Origin: Isochrysis galbana | Taxonomy: Eukaryota; Haptophyta; Isochrysidales; Isochrysidaceae | Assembly: GCA_018136815.1 (NCBI GenBank) | Contig: CM030937.1 | Coordinates: 814,553 to 878,552 of the forward strand | DNA length: 64,000 nt | Direction: 5' to 3' | Shown here: piece by piece, positions 50,997-61,278 of the stretch | Layout: each line of letters begins with the position of its first letter | Numbering within the stretch: the first letter of the stretch is position 1 | Made by a program: the position numbers and the translations under genes | The notes under the pieces: generated by a model | Database searches by the model: none | Seen by the model: only the letters and a program-made list of their open reading frames with translations | What the model was told of the DNA's origin: nothing

Positions 50997-51564
50997 AGAG
51001 CGAGAGGGCGAGGGATGGACAGAGGGAAAGCGAAGGTGAGGGGGAGAGGGTGAAAGCTGGAGAGAGAGGGGGAGGGAGAGAGAGGGTGGGCGGGCGGGTG
51101 GAGGGGAGAGCGCGAGGGGCCGCGCGAGAGGCCGCGCCGTGGCTGGTGTACCGGTGGGGGAGGGGAACACACTGCAGGGCAAGAAGGGAGGGAGGGGCGG
51201 GCTCGGCTATGATGACGAAGGCCGAAGAACGGACGGGCCTGACATATATTTCCGCACGGCCGTCAGAGGCCTGAAATCGGGTATTTTTCGAAAATTTTGC
51301 CGGGAGACCCCCGGTTTTTTTTTGCGGATCTCCCATACCGGAACATATAGGAAGCTTATGTAGGCCTTCGCTTGCCCATTACAGATGGTGCCCTCCGCAC
51401 CCCCCCTGTGAGTGACCGGGCCTAGAGGAAGGGGGGAACGGGAACGGATCACCGGGGGGGGGGGCGCTCTTCATCTTCATCAACATCAGTCGGCAGTTAC
51501 CTTTTTGAAACACGGCCCTGGACGATAGCATCACGCACGGCCCCCAAGGGAGATCGGCTCTCCG
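50997..51564. other. 5' region of the Ser/Arg-rich gene
   Basis: GC- and GA-rich leader to about 51130, then unique sequence. Homopolymers at 51315-51322 (T) and 51453-51463 (G). No gene. Confidence 0.5.
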
Positions 51565-52228
51565 GCGCCTTGCACCTTGACCTTACTTACATCTTTTTTC
51601 GTGCAGCACCACAACCACGTCCTTCTCTACTACCTCCCTCGTCATCCTGTCATGCGGCTCCTTCCCTCATGCGCTACTTAGGGGCTCGGGATGTGGGGGT
51701 GGGGAGGGAGGCGAGCGGTTTGCACCAGCCCCTCACGATAGCTAGTCGCCTTGTCTTCCCGCTTGTGTGCCGCTGGCGTGCATCGCGCTATGGGCCTATG
51801 GCTATGGCTATGGCGGCCGGCCCAGTCTTGTTTCTGCCGGGCTCATGTGCTGACCGTCCCGTGTCTTGAATTGTTTTCCGTCTATCGTCTGTCTCAACTT
51901 GCTCTTAGAGAAGGGGTCATTGGGGGGTGCCTCGGGCGGGCGCGCGCGCTTTAGTTTGATGTTTGACCAAGTCATCCCACTCGTCCACTACTGGCACTAC
52001 TGCGCCCCGCGTCATCCTCACCCCCGTAGGTGTGGTAGCCAGATGAAGGCAAGCCGCCTCACTTGAGACCTGAGCTGCCCCAGACGGCACTCTCGGGGGG
52101 GCCTGTAGCTCCCCCTAGACCAGAGGGAGGTCATGGCGCGCGCATGCAGCACGCGCCGCCTGAGAGCGGCGACACTGCAGCATGGAAAACAAAACACGAA
52201 AAGCTTGACGCCATCAATTCCGGGGCAA
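51565..52228 (+). repeat. Right arm of the 664-bp inverted repeat
   Basis: Mate of 48110-48773. The loop between arms is 2791 bp. The arm's inner edge begins GCGCCTTGCACCTTGACC and the outer edge ends TTCCGGGGCAA, so the arms have no terminal inverted repeats of their own. Confidence 0.95.
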
Positions 52229-52914
52229 GCCATACTTGTCTTCCCGCGGCTCGCCCTACGGCCTACGGTGTGCCTGCACCGTCCTGCCGCTCCAGCGCTC
52301 CGGCTCCAGATCCTCATCATCATCATATTGAGAGGCACGACCGCTCGCTCGCTCGCTCGCTCGGGGCTCGGGGCGATGACCACGCGCCCCCGTCGTTATT
52401 TTCTTACTACTAGTTTATTTTATTTTAATTTTTAATTTTAGAAGTTAATGTTCGTAGTAATAATATCAGCATAATATCAATATCAGGTTATCAGGTCTAG
52501 TAGCCAGTAGCCAGTAGGCCTCATGACATGATAGCCGAACCTGATATCAGCCTGACGGGGCATCCGGGCTAGAAGCTAGAAGCCCTGTAGTTAGGTTGGT
52601 CTTTACTTTGCACTCAGGCCTGTGTGAATATGATAAGTATCAAGATGGAGGAGAGAAACGAGCGAGCGAGCGACCGAGAAGTGATACTTTTAGAGGTGAT
52701 ACTTTCGAGAAGACGTGGACACGAGGAGAGAAGCACCAGTCCGTCCTTGCGCACGAAACAACTCGTCAAGTAGAGGTCTGTTTACGAGATCAGAGCAGAG
52801 GAGAAGGTAGGTCAGGGAGGAGACCAGCAGATCTCTCTACGTTCAGATCGGTCGGAGTCGTCCGGTGACGTCGAGCGGCGCCCGACCGTGGGCTCTCGCC
52901 TTTCCTCCTCTGCC
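52229..52914. other. Upstream region of the MYND gene
   Basis: 52340-52362 is a GCTC tandem run. 52385-52500 is strikingly AT-rich with short repeats (ATAATATCA, TAGCCAGTAG). From 52630 it is GA-rich, probably the leader of the MYND gene. Confidence 0.55.
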
Positions 52915-53478
52915 ATGTCGCTCCGCTTCGAGGCGGAGGTGAAGGACCCGACGCCACGCTCGCGTAAGTTCACGATGACTCTCGACGTCCATCCCGACGA
53001 CCTCGCCGCCCTCTCCAACCCGCAGACTCACCGGCGTGTGCTGCGCGACCTGACGGCCAAGTGCGTCGAGAAGATGATTGCTGCCGAGCCGTGGGTCTGC
53101 TCAGGTAGCCGTTCGTGCGGGCGAGCCGCGACAAAAATGCTTAATTCGCCCAGCTTTTGGCCAGCCAAAGATGGCCAGCTGCCCGTCATCCGTGATATGT
53201 GCCCAATCATGCTCTGTGATGACCCAAAGTGTAAAGAGATGGCGAAGGACCTGGCACAGAGTGCGTTCAGCGCCATGGGAATGGCACCCACACCGGCGGC
53301 TACGACCGACCCAGTCCCGCCTTTGACTGCACAATGCAGCAAATGCGGGCGGGTGAGCGTGGAGCTGTTGCGTTGCGCCCGCTGCGGCAAGGCTTGGTAC
53401 TGTAATCGTGACTGTCAAAAGGGACATTGGAAGGAGCACAAAATCAATTGCAAAAATGGCGAGGACACCGGCGCGTGA
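52915..53478 (+). CDS. MYND zinc-finger protein (187 aa)
   Basis: Small single-exon protein with a C-terminal MYND zinc finger at residues 141-179 (CSKCGRVSVELLRCARCG, then WYCNRDCQKGHWKEHKINC), holding the full Cys/His set for two zinc ions. MYND fingers bind Pro-rich peptides in partner proteins. The N-terminal about 130 residues are unrecognised and contain CSGSRSCGR and MLCDDPKCKEM, extra Cys that could bind another metal. No SET domain is present, so a SMYD methyltransferase is excluded. The first ATG in frame is 52915; the frame is open a little further upstream but without ATG. Confidence 0.8.
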   Translation: MSLRFEAEVKDPTPRSRKFTMTLDVHPDDLAALSNPQTHRRVLRDLTAKCVEKMIAAEPWVCSGSRSCGRAATKMLNSPSFWPAKDGQLPVIRDMCPIMLCDDPKCKEMAKDLAQSAFSAMGMAPTPAATTDPVPPLTAQCSKCGRVSVELLRCARCGKAWYCNRDCQKGHWKEHKINCKNGEDTGA

Positions 53479-54361
53479 GGAGCTACGAGGACGACATTGC
53501 GGAGACTGTAGTCTCAGTGCATGCATGTGGCCAGATGGTTCTGAGGACTGTACAGGAAAAGGAGTGTTTCTCCGGAGTCATGATGACACGCAACGCAATA
53601 GCACATCTCCCCTCTTCACCTACTCTCCTTTTGTCCGTTATTCTCCCCTTTTCCCTCGCGTCTTTTTCTTGCGTGCTTGCCACCCTTCCTCTGTTCATTT
53701 TCGTGCCGCCCGCTTCTTGTTGTGCTCACAAATTAATTAAACAAATGAGCATTAGTACCACTACTGCCCCCCGTCATGCATCAACACGCCAAGCCACGAC
53801 ACACATGAACGCACTTATAGCACTGAGGCACAAGGCACTGCAATTATGCATCTGATGATACCCCCCCTTGCAGCTCGAGGCCCCCGGCTCCCGTTAGAAC
53901 TCCCCACAAACTCATTGGGTGAAACCCCCAGTGAGGTGTCAACATTGTCTCAATCGACTCACCGGGGGAAAGCACTGACTAGCTAGTAGCTAGGGGGGGA
54001 GGAGCGCGCTCTGCTGTTGCTGGGGATTAGTCCCGTTGAGAGCATGACGAACATTGGACTGGCCCATCACCCATCAAATCTGAGGGTAATGAGGCAGAGA
54101 TGCTCATCGGCGGAAGGCACGGCAGTTAGCAGTGAGAAACAGTTTCGAGGGGCGCTCATGAGGCCTGTCAGCACAGGCGAAGGCGAAGGTGGGATGGCGG
54201 ACTTAAACGAGGGCGAGGAGGGCGGCGGGAGCCACATCGAACGAGAGCGGCGAGGGATGAATGAGGGCGAGGGAGGAGAGGGCTGTGACGGATCCGAGGT
54301 TACCACTGCCTCGGATGGGAACGGAGGGAACGGAAGGGAAGCGGCGAGAGGCGCGGCGGAA
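53479..54361. other. Intergenic, no gene recognised
   Basis: 3' region of the MYND gene up to about 53860, with an AATTAATTAAAC patch at 53731. The rest is unremarkable; a GAGGGCGAGGG-rich stretch occurs at 54180-54300. Confidence 0.5.
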
Positions 54362-54787
54362 GTCGCGTTCCGTCAAAAGAGGGCCAGGTTTTTTTTAAAC
54401 CCAGATGTGCATGTTTTCTTTTTCAAATTAAAACCCGTCACGAAACACCTAGGCGTCCCACAACAAGATTTCAGTCATACTGGGGGGAGTTGATCCATCC
54501 GAAGATGTCCCCCCGTGAAATTCACCCACACATAGCAACTCCCCCCTTCCCCAAAACACACGGTAACCAAAGACCAAAGCTGCCGTGCCCAATGCGCACG
54601 GCATGCACAATGGTGCTCAGTTGATACTATTCATTAAACTGCATGTTTGTGTATGCGCACGCACGGCGTCCCCGCGGGGGAACATGCACCGCGGGAAAGG
54701 CAGATGCTAGCCCTTATTTAATTTTAAATAACTGTGGACATTTGATCGCTCAATTCGACTGATGTCCCACAATTGACGGAACGACAC
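54362..54787 (+). mobile_element. MITE-like non-autonomous DNA transposon, copy 2 (426 bp)
   Basis: Ends match copy 1: GTCGCGTTCCGTCAAAAGAG at left and CAATTGACGGAACGACAC at right. Its right end inverted reads GTGTCGTTCCGTCAATTGTG, so the terminal repeats pair over about 20 bp with a few mismatches. The inside holds parts of the palindrome-rich unit also found at 35.9-36.2 kb. No coding capacity. Confidence 0.7.
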
Positions 54788-55406
54788 CTGGAAGTTGGGG
54801 AGTGGCCAATGACGGGCTGGACCACCTCCTCAGCAGAGAAAGGCGGGAGGACGGGCTTGGGCGAGGGCGAGCGCGACGACGGAGCGGACATGGCTGGGCG
54901 GATCGGGATGGATAGGCTGGGGCTGAGGGATTGGAGAGGTTTGGTATTGAGGTAGTGTTGAGAACGAGGGACGAGAACGGGAACGAGAACGAGGACGAGA
55001 GCGACGAACGAAGAACGACAGACGACAGACGGCTAGGGGCCGATGGACCGACGAGATGACACTACACTCACGTCAACACTCTCCACACTAACGTATCCCT
55101 ATCACGGAACGCACAGGAACCCGCTGGCAGATCGAACAAGGAAGAGAATGCCGACAAGAGAGCGACGGGGCGACGGACGATCCGACGGGGCGACAGTTAC
55201 GCACAGGAATAAGGAGGGAATCTTTCGAAAACCCTTAGGTGATTTGATGAAGACCGAAGTAAAATAGCGCCACGATATAATCCAACGGCCAACACCTGAG
55301 GGGGAATCAGGGTCACACATGGGGGCGGTTCCTTGCACCGGCGATACCTGATCGCGCGACTTAGCCTAAAACGCGAGGAGCACGCAAGGAGGTGAGCCAG
55401 GTGAGG
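54788..55406. other. Intergenic, no gene recognised
   Basis: 54960-55010 is a degenerate GAACGA repeat. Nothing else is identifiable. Confidence 0.5.
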
Positions 55407-55575
55407 GGCAAGCAGGCGACAAAGGAGGCGATAAAGGAGGCGAGGGCAACAAGGGCGAATGGACGAATGTAGGACACTGCGACGGTAACTCGTGAGTAGC
55501 CTGCAAGGAGGGAACATAGAAACGCAAACAACTTCTAAAACAAAAAGGTCGATCGCGGATGCGACAGGCTGTGAT
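55407..55575 (+). repeat. Dispersed repeat shared with 63636-63768
   Basis: Shared blocks: GGCGACAAAGGAGGCGA, ACAAGGGCGAATG, ACATAGAAACGCA, ACAAAAAGGTCGAT and GCGGATGCGACA. The copy at 63636 lies directly at the 5' side of a LINE fragment and a related end lies near 39820, upstream of the larger LINE, so it may be LINE-associated. Confidence 0.65.
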
Positions 55576-55958
55576 GGCTGCTAGGACTGGTGAGGAGAGG
55601 AGAGAATATTAAAAAGTTTATTTTTTATTTTAAAATCTTTATATAATATTAAACTACAAAATGATCCTTTATTGAAGGGCGCTTAGCTAGTGGTCGTGAC
55701 GGTGATGGCTAGTTGCTAAATTCCCTACCGCGAACAACATTTTGTCGAGGGCTGCAGGGAGGTATAGGTTCCTGGTACGAGTAATGTACTTTGCGTTGCT
55801 GTTGCTATTGACCAGGGGCTGGGTAGAAAGCAATTACCTGTGCGACTTTCTTTGAACCAATAAGGATGTGATAGATGTGATAGGAGAGCTCGCACGCCGA
55901 AGAATTTTAGATGGAGCATCACAAGAATGAGAAAGTAGTGGCGCAATTCGACCTCTAC
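55576..55958. other. AT-rich intergenic stretch
   Basis: 55605-55670 is nearly all A/T, unusual for this GC-rich window. No gene. Confidence 0.5.
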
Positions 55959-57081
55959 TCATCCGGTCATCTCGGCTACGATGATAGACTGAGCCTCTTT
56001 GTTCAGTACAATACCCATATGATCCACATTCTGCACTGTATGCAACTTGAAAGCGCCGCTCGTTAGCTTTGCCCAATCGCGCATCTTGTCACCAGTCTCG
56101 CCTTTTGGTGCCTCAAGCGCCGCTGCCAAGGCCACAATTGGCAGGGACAGCGGCGGGCTTCCGCCCGGAGGCTCGAAGCTGCCCAAAGCTCGCACAATGT
56201 CCTCCTTCGAACAAAGCCCCAAAGGTGATGTGTAAAGCTTGCGCGCCAGTGAGACTGTTTCTGCAATTCCCTCGGGCCACAACGACTTTGGCGACTTGAC
56301 ATGTGGAGCCAACGCGATAGACTTGTAAGCGGCCACCAGGCCCTCAAGGATGTGCTCGTCTGACAAGGCACTAAACTCGGCTGTCGTTGCGACTCCCCAC
56401 ACCTCATCTAGCAGCGACGGAGCTGGGCCGTGCACTGAGCGTCGCGCGCAAATGATCAGCTTTTTGGCACGAGGTCCAAGAGCCCGAGCAAGGCCATATG
56501 CTGCTACGGCGCCATGCGAATGTGCCAAAAGCAAGATAGCTCGTGAGGCGTTCCCCGTCTTCTTGTTGATGTCAGTGACGAGGGCGGCAATGTATCTGTT
56601 GTAGCAACATGGACGGATCATGACGGTGAGCAGTTATCCTCGTCCTCTGGGGACATGCGATGCGATTCAGAAGATGCTGCTTGCAGGTGGGATGGATCTG
56701 CTCGTGCTCGATTGCTCACTCGTCAAACGTGTTGCACTGCGAGTACTCCGTGTAATGGTCCAAGACGAGGCTGTCCTCTAGCCCCGCGGCTCTGGCCTTG
56801 TTGAGCATCCTCGCCATGAGTGAGCGTCCTTGTGCAGGCGTCAGCCCGGCCGAGTAGAGGCAGACGACCAGTGGGCTCTCCGGAAACGCGCCGCCGTTCT
56901 CAAAGTAGGCGACAACCTTCTCTCGATCCCACAACTTCATCCTCTCGAAGTCAATCTGAACATCGTCCGCCAGCAGATCCGCCTGGATCTCCTCGAGCTC
57001 AGCAAGGGTGAGCGGCATCCCTCGCGTCGGATGGCGCCGCCAAGTGCCTCCGCGGAGATCGCGATTCTCTTCCATATCCAT
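55959..57081 (-). CDS. Thioesterase-like alpha/beta hydrolase (two exons, 332 aa)
   Basis: Likely a hydrolase of the type II thioesterase group, which frees acyl chains from carrier proteins or CoA. Exons 57081-56720 and 56595-55959 with a 124-bp intron (GACGA|GTGAGC...CAACAG|ATAC). The join reads YSQCNTFDEYIAALVTD. The nucleophile elbow is AHSHGAVAA (Ser147), and the C-terminal DKMRDWAKLTSGAF and VDHMGIV segments match the thioesterase pattern with the catalytic His in VDHM. The N-terminus (PLVVCLYSAGLTPAQGRS) takes the place of the usual PxAGG strand. No polyketide or peptide synthetase gene is nearby. It is divergent from the patatin gene with only 289 bp between starts. Confidence 0.7.
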
Positions 57082-57370
57082 AGTATATAACGGTAGAAGT
57101 GGTCTAGCGGGACGTAAGCTGCCTCTAGCGTAGAATATCTAGAACATAGAAAAGAATCAGTTTATAATTTGTATGGTATCGTGGAATCTCTCCACTATTC
57201 ATGTTCATACATACTCCTACCCACACGTAGAAGAAGCCGTTATGATGTGTCTCCCCCACTCTCTCGGCGAGATCTCGTGGCGCCTGGGAGGGAGAGAGCG
57301 AGCGAGCCCTGTGCCTCCTCTGTCCGTCCCTCTCTCCCTTCCTCTTCTCTCTTGAGACTGCGTCTGTCCG
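57082..57370. promoter_or_regulatory. Shared divergent promoter region, thioesterase-like / patatin-like pair
   Basis: 289 bp between the two ATGs, A/T-richer (about 57085-57230) than the coding parts. A bidirectional promoter is inferred from distance only. No specific factor site is recognised. Confidence 0.4.
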
Positions 57371-58534
57371 ATGCCCGCATTGCAAGCCGTCAGCGATCTC
57401 TCTGGTCCGCCCGTGGCAATGGAGTCAAAGCGGGCGGCGGGCGGGAGGGGAGCGAGCAGGCACCAGCCTGCCCCTCGCCCCCGATGGCGCTTCTTCGCCT
57501 CCGCAATGCTTGTTGGGCTGGGAGCATTGCTCGCACGGCTGCAGCCAGCGCCGCTGCTGCGCGCTGCAAGATGGCTGGAGCCACACGAACCGCCCGGGCT
57601 GGCGCTGGTCGCGCGCCTGCTGGTCGACGCGGTAGGATGGTACACATCCTCTCCAAACTCGCGCTGGGTCTCCTTCGCAGATGTGCACGCACACACGGCA
57701 CCACTGCCGGCAGGCAAGCGCAAGGTTGTCTTCCTCGGGCCCAGCTGCGGGCATATTTCATACACGATGGGCTTTGTCGCAGGCATGCTCGAGGATGCTG
57801 CACTGGTGGACAGCATGCGAGCGGCAGATGCAGTATTCGGGGGTGTTTCATCGGGCGCGTTGGCAGCCATGTATGCCAATGCAGAGATGCATGGTGTCGG
57901 AAATATCACATTCTGGCATAGACGAGATATGCTGCAGCTCGGACTCAACGTTGATCGGTACTCGCCGTTGGTCCTCGGCCAAGAGGTTGAGAAGGTTGCC
58001 CGCGCTTATTACACAACGTGCATGGAAGCGATCAATGGCACTGGAGACGTGCCTTATACTGGGCCCTCGCTCGAGACGACCACTTCCATCCCATGGTTAT
58101 CCGCCTTCCCCATCGTCGCGACTCAGGCTGGCACTCTTCGTCCCCACTTTTTGTCTTCTTACGACGGGGAGGAGCAGTACGTGTCTTCGCTGGTTGCCTC
58201 TTGCTTCGTCCCAGTCATCTTTGGGCTATGGCCGTGGGTGATTGCCCAAGGACGGCGCGTGTTCGATGGGTATATTGGCATGTGGCTCGCCTCGTTTCCC
58301 TCGTCGTATCTATTCCTCTCTTTTCTACGCACCATGCCTCCAGATCTACTGAATGCGCCTAATAAGCTCCCCGTCGATGCTCAATTCGACACATCCGAAG
58401 GGGGCATATTCACGAAGTCTTGGCCGTTTGGTGATACGGAATGGAATATTGAACGATTCGAGACGGGCAAGGCTGATGTGCGTGCGAATCGTGGAACCAT
58501 TAGAGCAATGATTCTCGATTTTCTGCAGTCTTAA
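57371..58534 (+). CDS. Patatin-like phospholipase (387 aa)
   Basis: Probable acyl-lipid hydrolase. A Ser-Asp dyad is visible: GVSSG (GxSxG, Ser160) and FDGYIG (DG[GA]-type Asp). The oxyanion-loop position is GPSCGHISYTMG, which fits a glycine-rich patatin loop loosely. A hydrophobic segment at about 40-57 (WRFFASAMLVGLGALLARL) suggests a membrane anchor with the catalytic part on one side. Single exon. The neighbour on the other strand is a thioesterase-like enzyme, so both may act on acyl lipids. The start is the first ATG; Met17 or later would also keep the anchor. Confidence 0.75.
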   Translation: MPALQAVSDLSGPPVAMESKRAAGGRGASRHQPAPRPRWRFFASAMLVGLGALLARLQPAPLLRAARWLEPHEPPGLALVARLLVDAVGWYTSSPNSRWVSFADVHAHTAPLPAGKRKVVFLGPSCGHISYTMGFVAGMLEDAALVDSMRAADAVFGGVSSGALAAMYANAEMHGVGNITFWHRRDMLQLGLNVDRYSPLVLGQEVEKVARAYYTTCMEAINGTGDVPYTGPSLETTTSIPWLSAFPIVATQAGTLRPHFLSSYDGEEQYVSSLVASCFVPVIFGLWPWVIAQGRRVFDGYIGMWLASFPSSYLFLSFLRTMPPDLLNAPNKLPVDAQFDTSEGGIFTKSWPFGDTEWNIERFETGKADVRANRGTIRAMILDFLQS

Positions 58535-59733
58535 GGTAACCTTTTGGGAAGCGACACGTACGCTTCACGTTTGTCATTTTCCGTCATCATCCCCGCAACT
58601 TTGTTGAGAAAATGTGGTCTTGTTCTCCGCAAACGGCATGGATCTCCAATGTATTGGGTGACTGTCATTGACTGATGCTGCACCCCAAGTTCGCTATTAT
58701 TAAAAAACCTTCTAATATTCTTACCGCACTCGCGGCAAATGGAACCACTACCTACATGTAGCATACTTTCTACACCCCCCCTCTGACGAATTGGGATGGC
58801 CCATAGGGCCTGAGGGCAATGAGGAGGGTGTCGGCGGGGTTGAGACGGTCTGAGATTGTGATTCTGCATTCTGCAGCCCGCTTTCTCATCTGAGGCTTAC
58901 GAAGAGGCGGGAAGGGGTGAGCATCATCATAGGTGGTGACGAGCGACTTGCAGCGGCGAAGCAATTCGGCTAGCGGCTCCCATGTGGCCGCAGCTTTCGC
59001 GTCTCAACATTCAATGGCGGCAATGGATGGGCTCGGCGGATGGGTGAGCTTTCGACGAGGGTTCGGCGCGCGGCCTGCCCGATTGGCGTGACCATCCGGG
59101 TGGGACCTGCGTATATTTGGTATTTGGTGGGGTCCCCCATCCGTATATAGATCGTCGAAAACGGGCACGCAGTGCGCCCGGTCTCGAGACTTGAAGTTGA
59201 GCTTTTCAAGCTTTTGCGAGTTTAGCGTCTTCTGTCTTGTGTTTTTTTTGATTACGTTTTGTTGTGGGGGCCAAAGGGGGGAGTCCGGATCACAATGGGC
59301 CCCGGATATGTGCTAGTTGAATGTATTGGGAACTTTCTACCAAAAACCAAAAAAAACCCCTAAGATTTCCTCAATTCGTCTGAGATGGTCATTTTTCATC
59401 CCTAATAAAAAACACTGTTTGCTGTTTGACCGCCCTACATGTTACATCCCATCCCCCACTCACACCCAACCGTACCACAGCCACAGCTCCATCCTTCCCA
59501 CCACATAATTATTATGCCGGTGGGCTGACCAAATGGGATTCCACAGCATTGAGCATTGCACGCCAAGAACTATCTATTTGTGGACACTACTGCAGCCACA
59601 CAACCACGGAACTTGCACGGCGGACCCACCCGATGAAGGGGGCCAGAAATCCTGAGGAACCGAACCACCTTAAGGAGGCGCCGCCCCTGCTGCCACCCCC
59701 CCGCTGGCTGCGTCCGCCGTACGCACTCTAGCG
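58535..59733. other. Intergenic with two dispersed repeat copies
   Basis: 58690-58775 carries the short repeat (ACCTTCTAATATTCTTACCG, then ACTTTCTACACCCCCC) related to 61800-61880 and 9028. 59292-59437 carries a repeat (GGGCCCCGGATATGTGCTAG, GATGGTCATTTTTCA, TTTGACCGCCCTA) that matches 63137-63270. No gene. Confidence 0.6.
59292..59437 (+). repeat. Dispersed repeat copy, matches 63137-63270
   Basis: About 140 bp with high similarity and small indels to the end of the orphan ORF region at 63.1-63.3 kb, same orientation. Confidence 0.8.
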
Positions 59734-61278
59734 ATGGATCTCAGGGCGAGTGCGTCGGCGCCGGGGAAGCTTATCCTCTTTGGCGAGCATGCTGTCGTCT
59801 ATGGCCACACCGCTGTCGCTGCTGCGCTCTCGAGCATGCGTGTTCTAGTGGACGTCTGCCTGGCGCCTGCCGTCTTTGAGGAGGACGACCTGCTCGAGGC
59901 GACGCTGCACGACCTGCCCAGCGCATCGGCCGATCGGCCAGTACACGTGTGCCTTCGTTTCAGCCAACTGAGTCGTGCGATGGGCGCGCACACTGCCATT
60001 GGCGAGGTGAGCAAGTGGCGATCGCCGTGCCCGCCTGACTCTGTGGCCATCGCACAGTTCGGCGAACTTCTCGGCGAGCTAGCCGAATCCGATAGGATAG
60101 CGCTCGTGCCTCTACTCTTTCTGGTCGCGTCGCTCCTTCCACAGCTCGTGGCGATGGAGCCAGATCGCTTCCGCGGAAAGCTGACGATAGACGTCCGATC
60201 GGCTGGACTGCCAGTGGGCGCTGGGCTAGGCTCCTCGGCAGCCTTCAGCGTTGCTCTCTCGGCTGCACTGCTTCGCCTGCAGCTGCAGCTTTCTGCAAGT
60301 GCCTCCAATGCGAGCTCCCCTTGTGCGGAAGGCGTCTCGTCTGAAGTAGCGTCACTGGCTTCATGCGATGCCGCTCCACCTATTGTTCTGCATGACGGCG
60401 CTTCCCAGGTGCCATCATTGGAACCGAGTTCAATTGCAAAGGAGCTAATCAACAAGTGGGCGTATTATGCGGAGTGCATTCTGCACGGAACACCATCTGG
60501 GTTGGACAATTCGGTTTCATGCAGCGGTGGTGGAATGCGTCTGAGCAAACCTAAAGGCGGAAGCGACGGGGGGAGCGATCGTGCTGGTGTGCTGTCCTTT
60601 TCGCCCATCGCAAGCCTTCCCGAAATCACCGTGCTGCTTACCAATACTCGCGTCCCGCGCTCTACGCGCGAGCTCGTCGCACGCGTGAGAAGGCTGCATG
60701 AATCACAAACTGCCATCACCCAGCCCATATTCTCGGCTATCGCGGCGATCGCACAAACATTTCTCGATCTCTGCGAGAAGCATGTGGCTAACGGCGCCTC
60801 TTGCTCAAGTGGTACTGTCACTCCAGAGATGGTATGTGCAGAGACCGAGAACGATCCCAGAACATCTCTCGCAACCAAGCTCCCTATGCTTGTACGAGCA
60901 AATCACGGCCTTTTAGTCTCTCTCGGCGTCTCGGGCGTCGAACTTGACGATGTTGTGTCTACTAGTGCATCAGAAGGCTTGGCAACCAAGCTAACGGGCG
61001 CTGGCGGAGGTGGTTGCGCATTGTCTATAGTCGGTGTGGGTAAGATCACGGTCGCTGCAGCGGCGGCGGCGTCGCGAGCCAAGCGGAAGCTGGAGGCCAA
61101 AGGGTACGAATGCTACATGACTGCCGTCGGAGGCTCCGGTGTGTTGTGGCATACGCCAACGAACAAGCCAGCATTCGTAGACTATCGGACGCACAAATCG
61201 GGCAACTTCCCTTTCGCCGTAGCTACCGCTGTGTTAGCACTAGCAACTCTCGTATGTGTTCGTACGGCGTGGAAGTAG
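59734..61278 (+). CDS. MVK: Mevalonate kinase with C-terminal membrane anchor (514 aa)
   Basis: Phosphorylates mevalonate to 5-phosphomevalonate in the mevalonate route to isoprenoids and sterols. All GHMP-kinase marks are present: APGKLILFGEHAVVYG (9-24), the ATP loop PVGAGLGSSAAFS (160-172), TPSGLDNSVS with the catalytic Asp (253-262), and KLTGAGGGGCALS (419-431). It is about 120 residues longer than human MVK, with inserts at about 185-230 and 350-375. After the fold comes a short linker and a hydrophobic helix FPFAVATAVLALATLVCV (about 492-509) ending RTAWK, a tail-anchor layout not usual for this enzyme. Single exon, start at the first ATG, GC-rich. The product may be held on the ER or peroxisome surface near HMG-CoA reductase, but that is inference. 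Confidence 0.92.
   Translation: MDLRASASAPGKLILFGEHAVVYGHTAVAAALSSMRVLVDVCLAPAVFEEDDLLEATLHDLPSASADRPVHVCLRFSQLSRAMGAHTAIGEVSKWRSPCPPDSVAIAQFGELLGELAESDRIALVPLLFLVASLLPQLVAMEPDRFRGKLTIDVRSAGLPVGAGLGSSAAFSVALSAALLRLQLQLSASASNASSPCAEGVSSEVASLASCDAAPPIVLHDGASQVPSLEPSSIAKELINKWAYYAECILHGTPSGLDNSVSCSGGGMRLSKPKGGSDGGSDRAGVLSFSPIASLPEITVLLTNTRVPRSTRELVARVRRLHESQTAITQPIFSAIAAIAQTFLDLCEKHVANGASCSSGTVTPEMVCAETENDPRTSLATKLPMLVRANHGLLVSLGVSGVELDDVVSTSASEGLATKLTGAGGGGCALSIVGVGKITVAAAAAASRAKRKLEAKGYECYMTAVGGSGVLWHTPTNKPAFVDYRTHKSGNFPFAVATAVLALATLVCVRTAWK

Noticed and set aside
52888-53478. Start of the MYND protein at 52888
   Set aside because: The codon there is GTG; the first ATG in frame is 52915.
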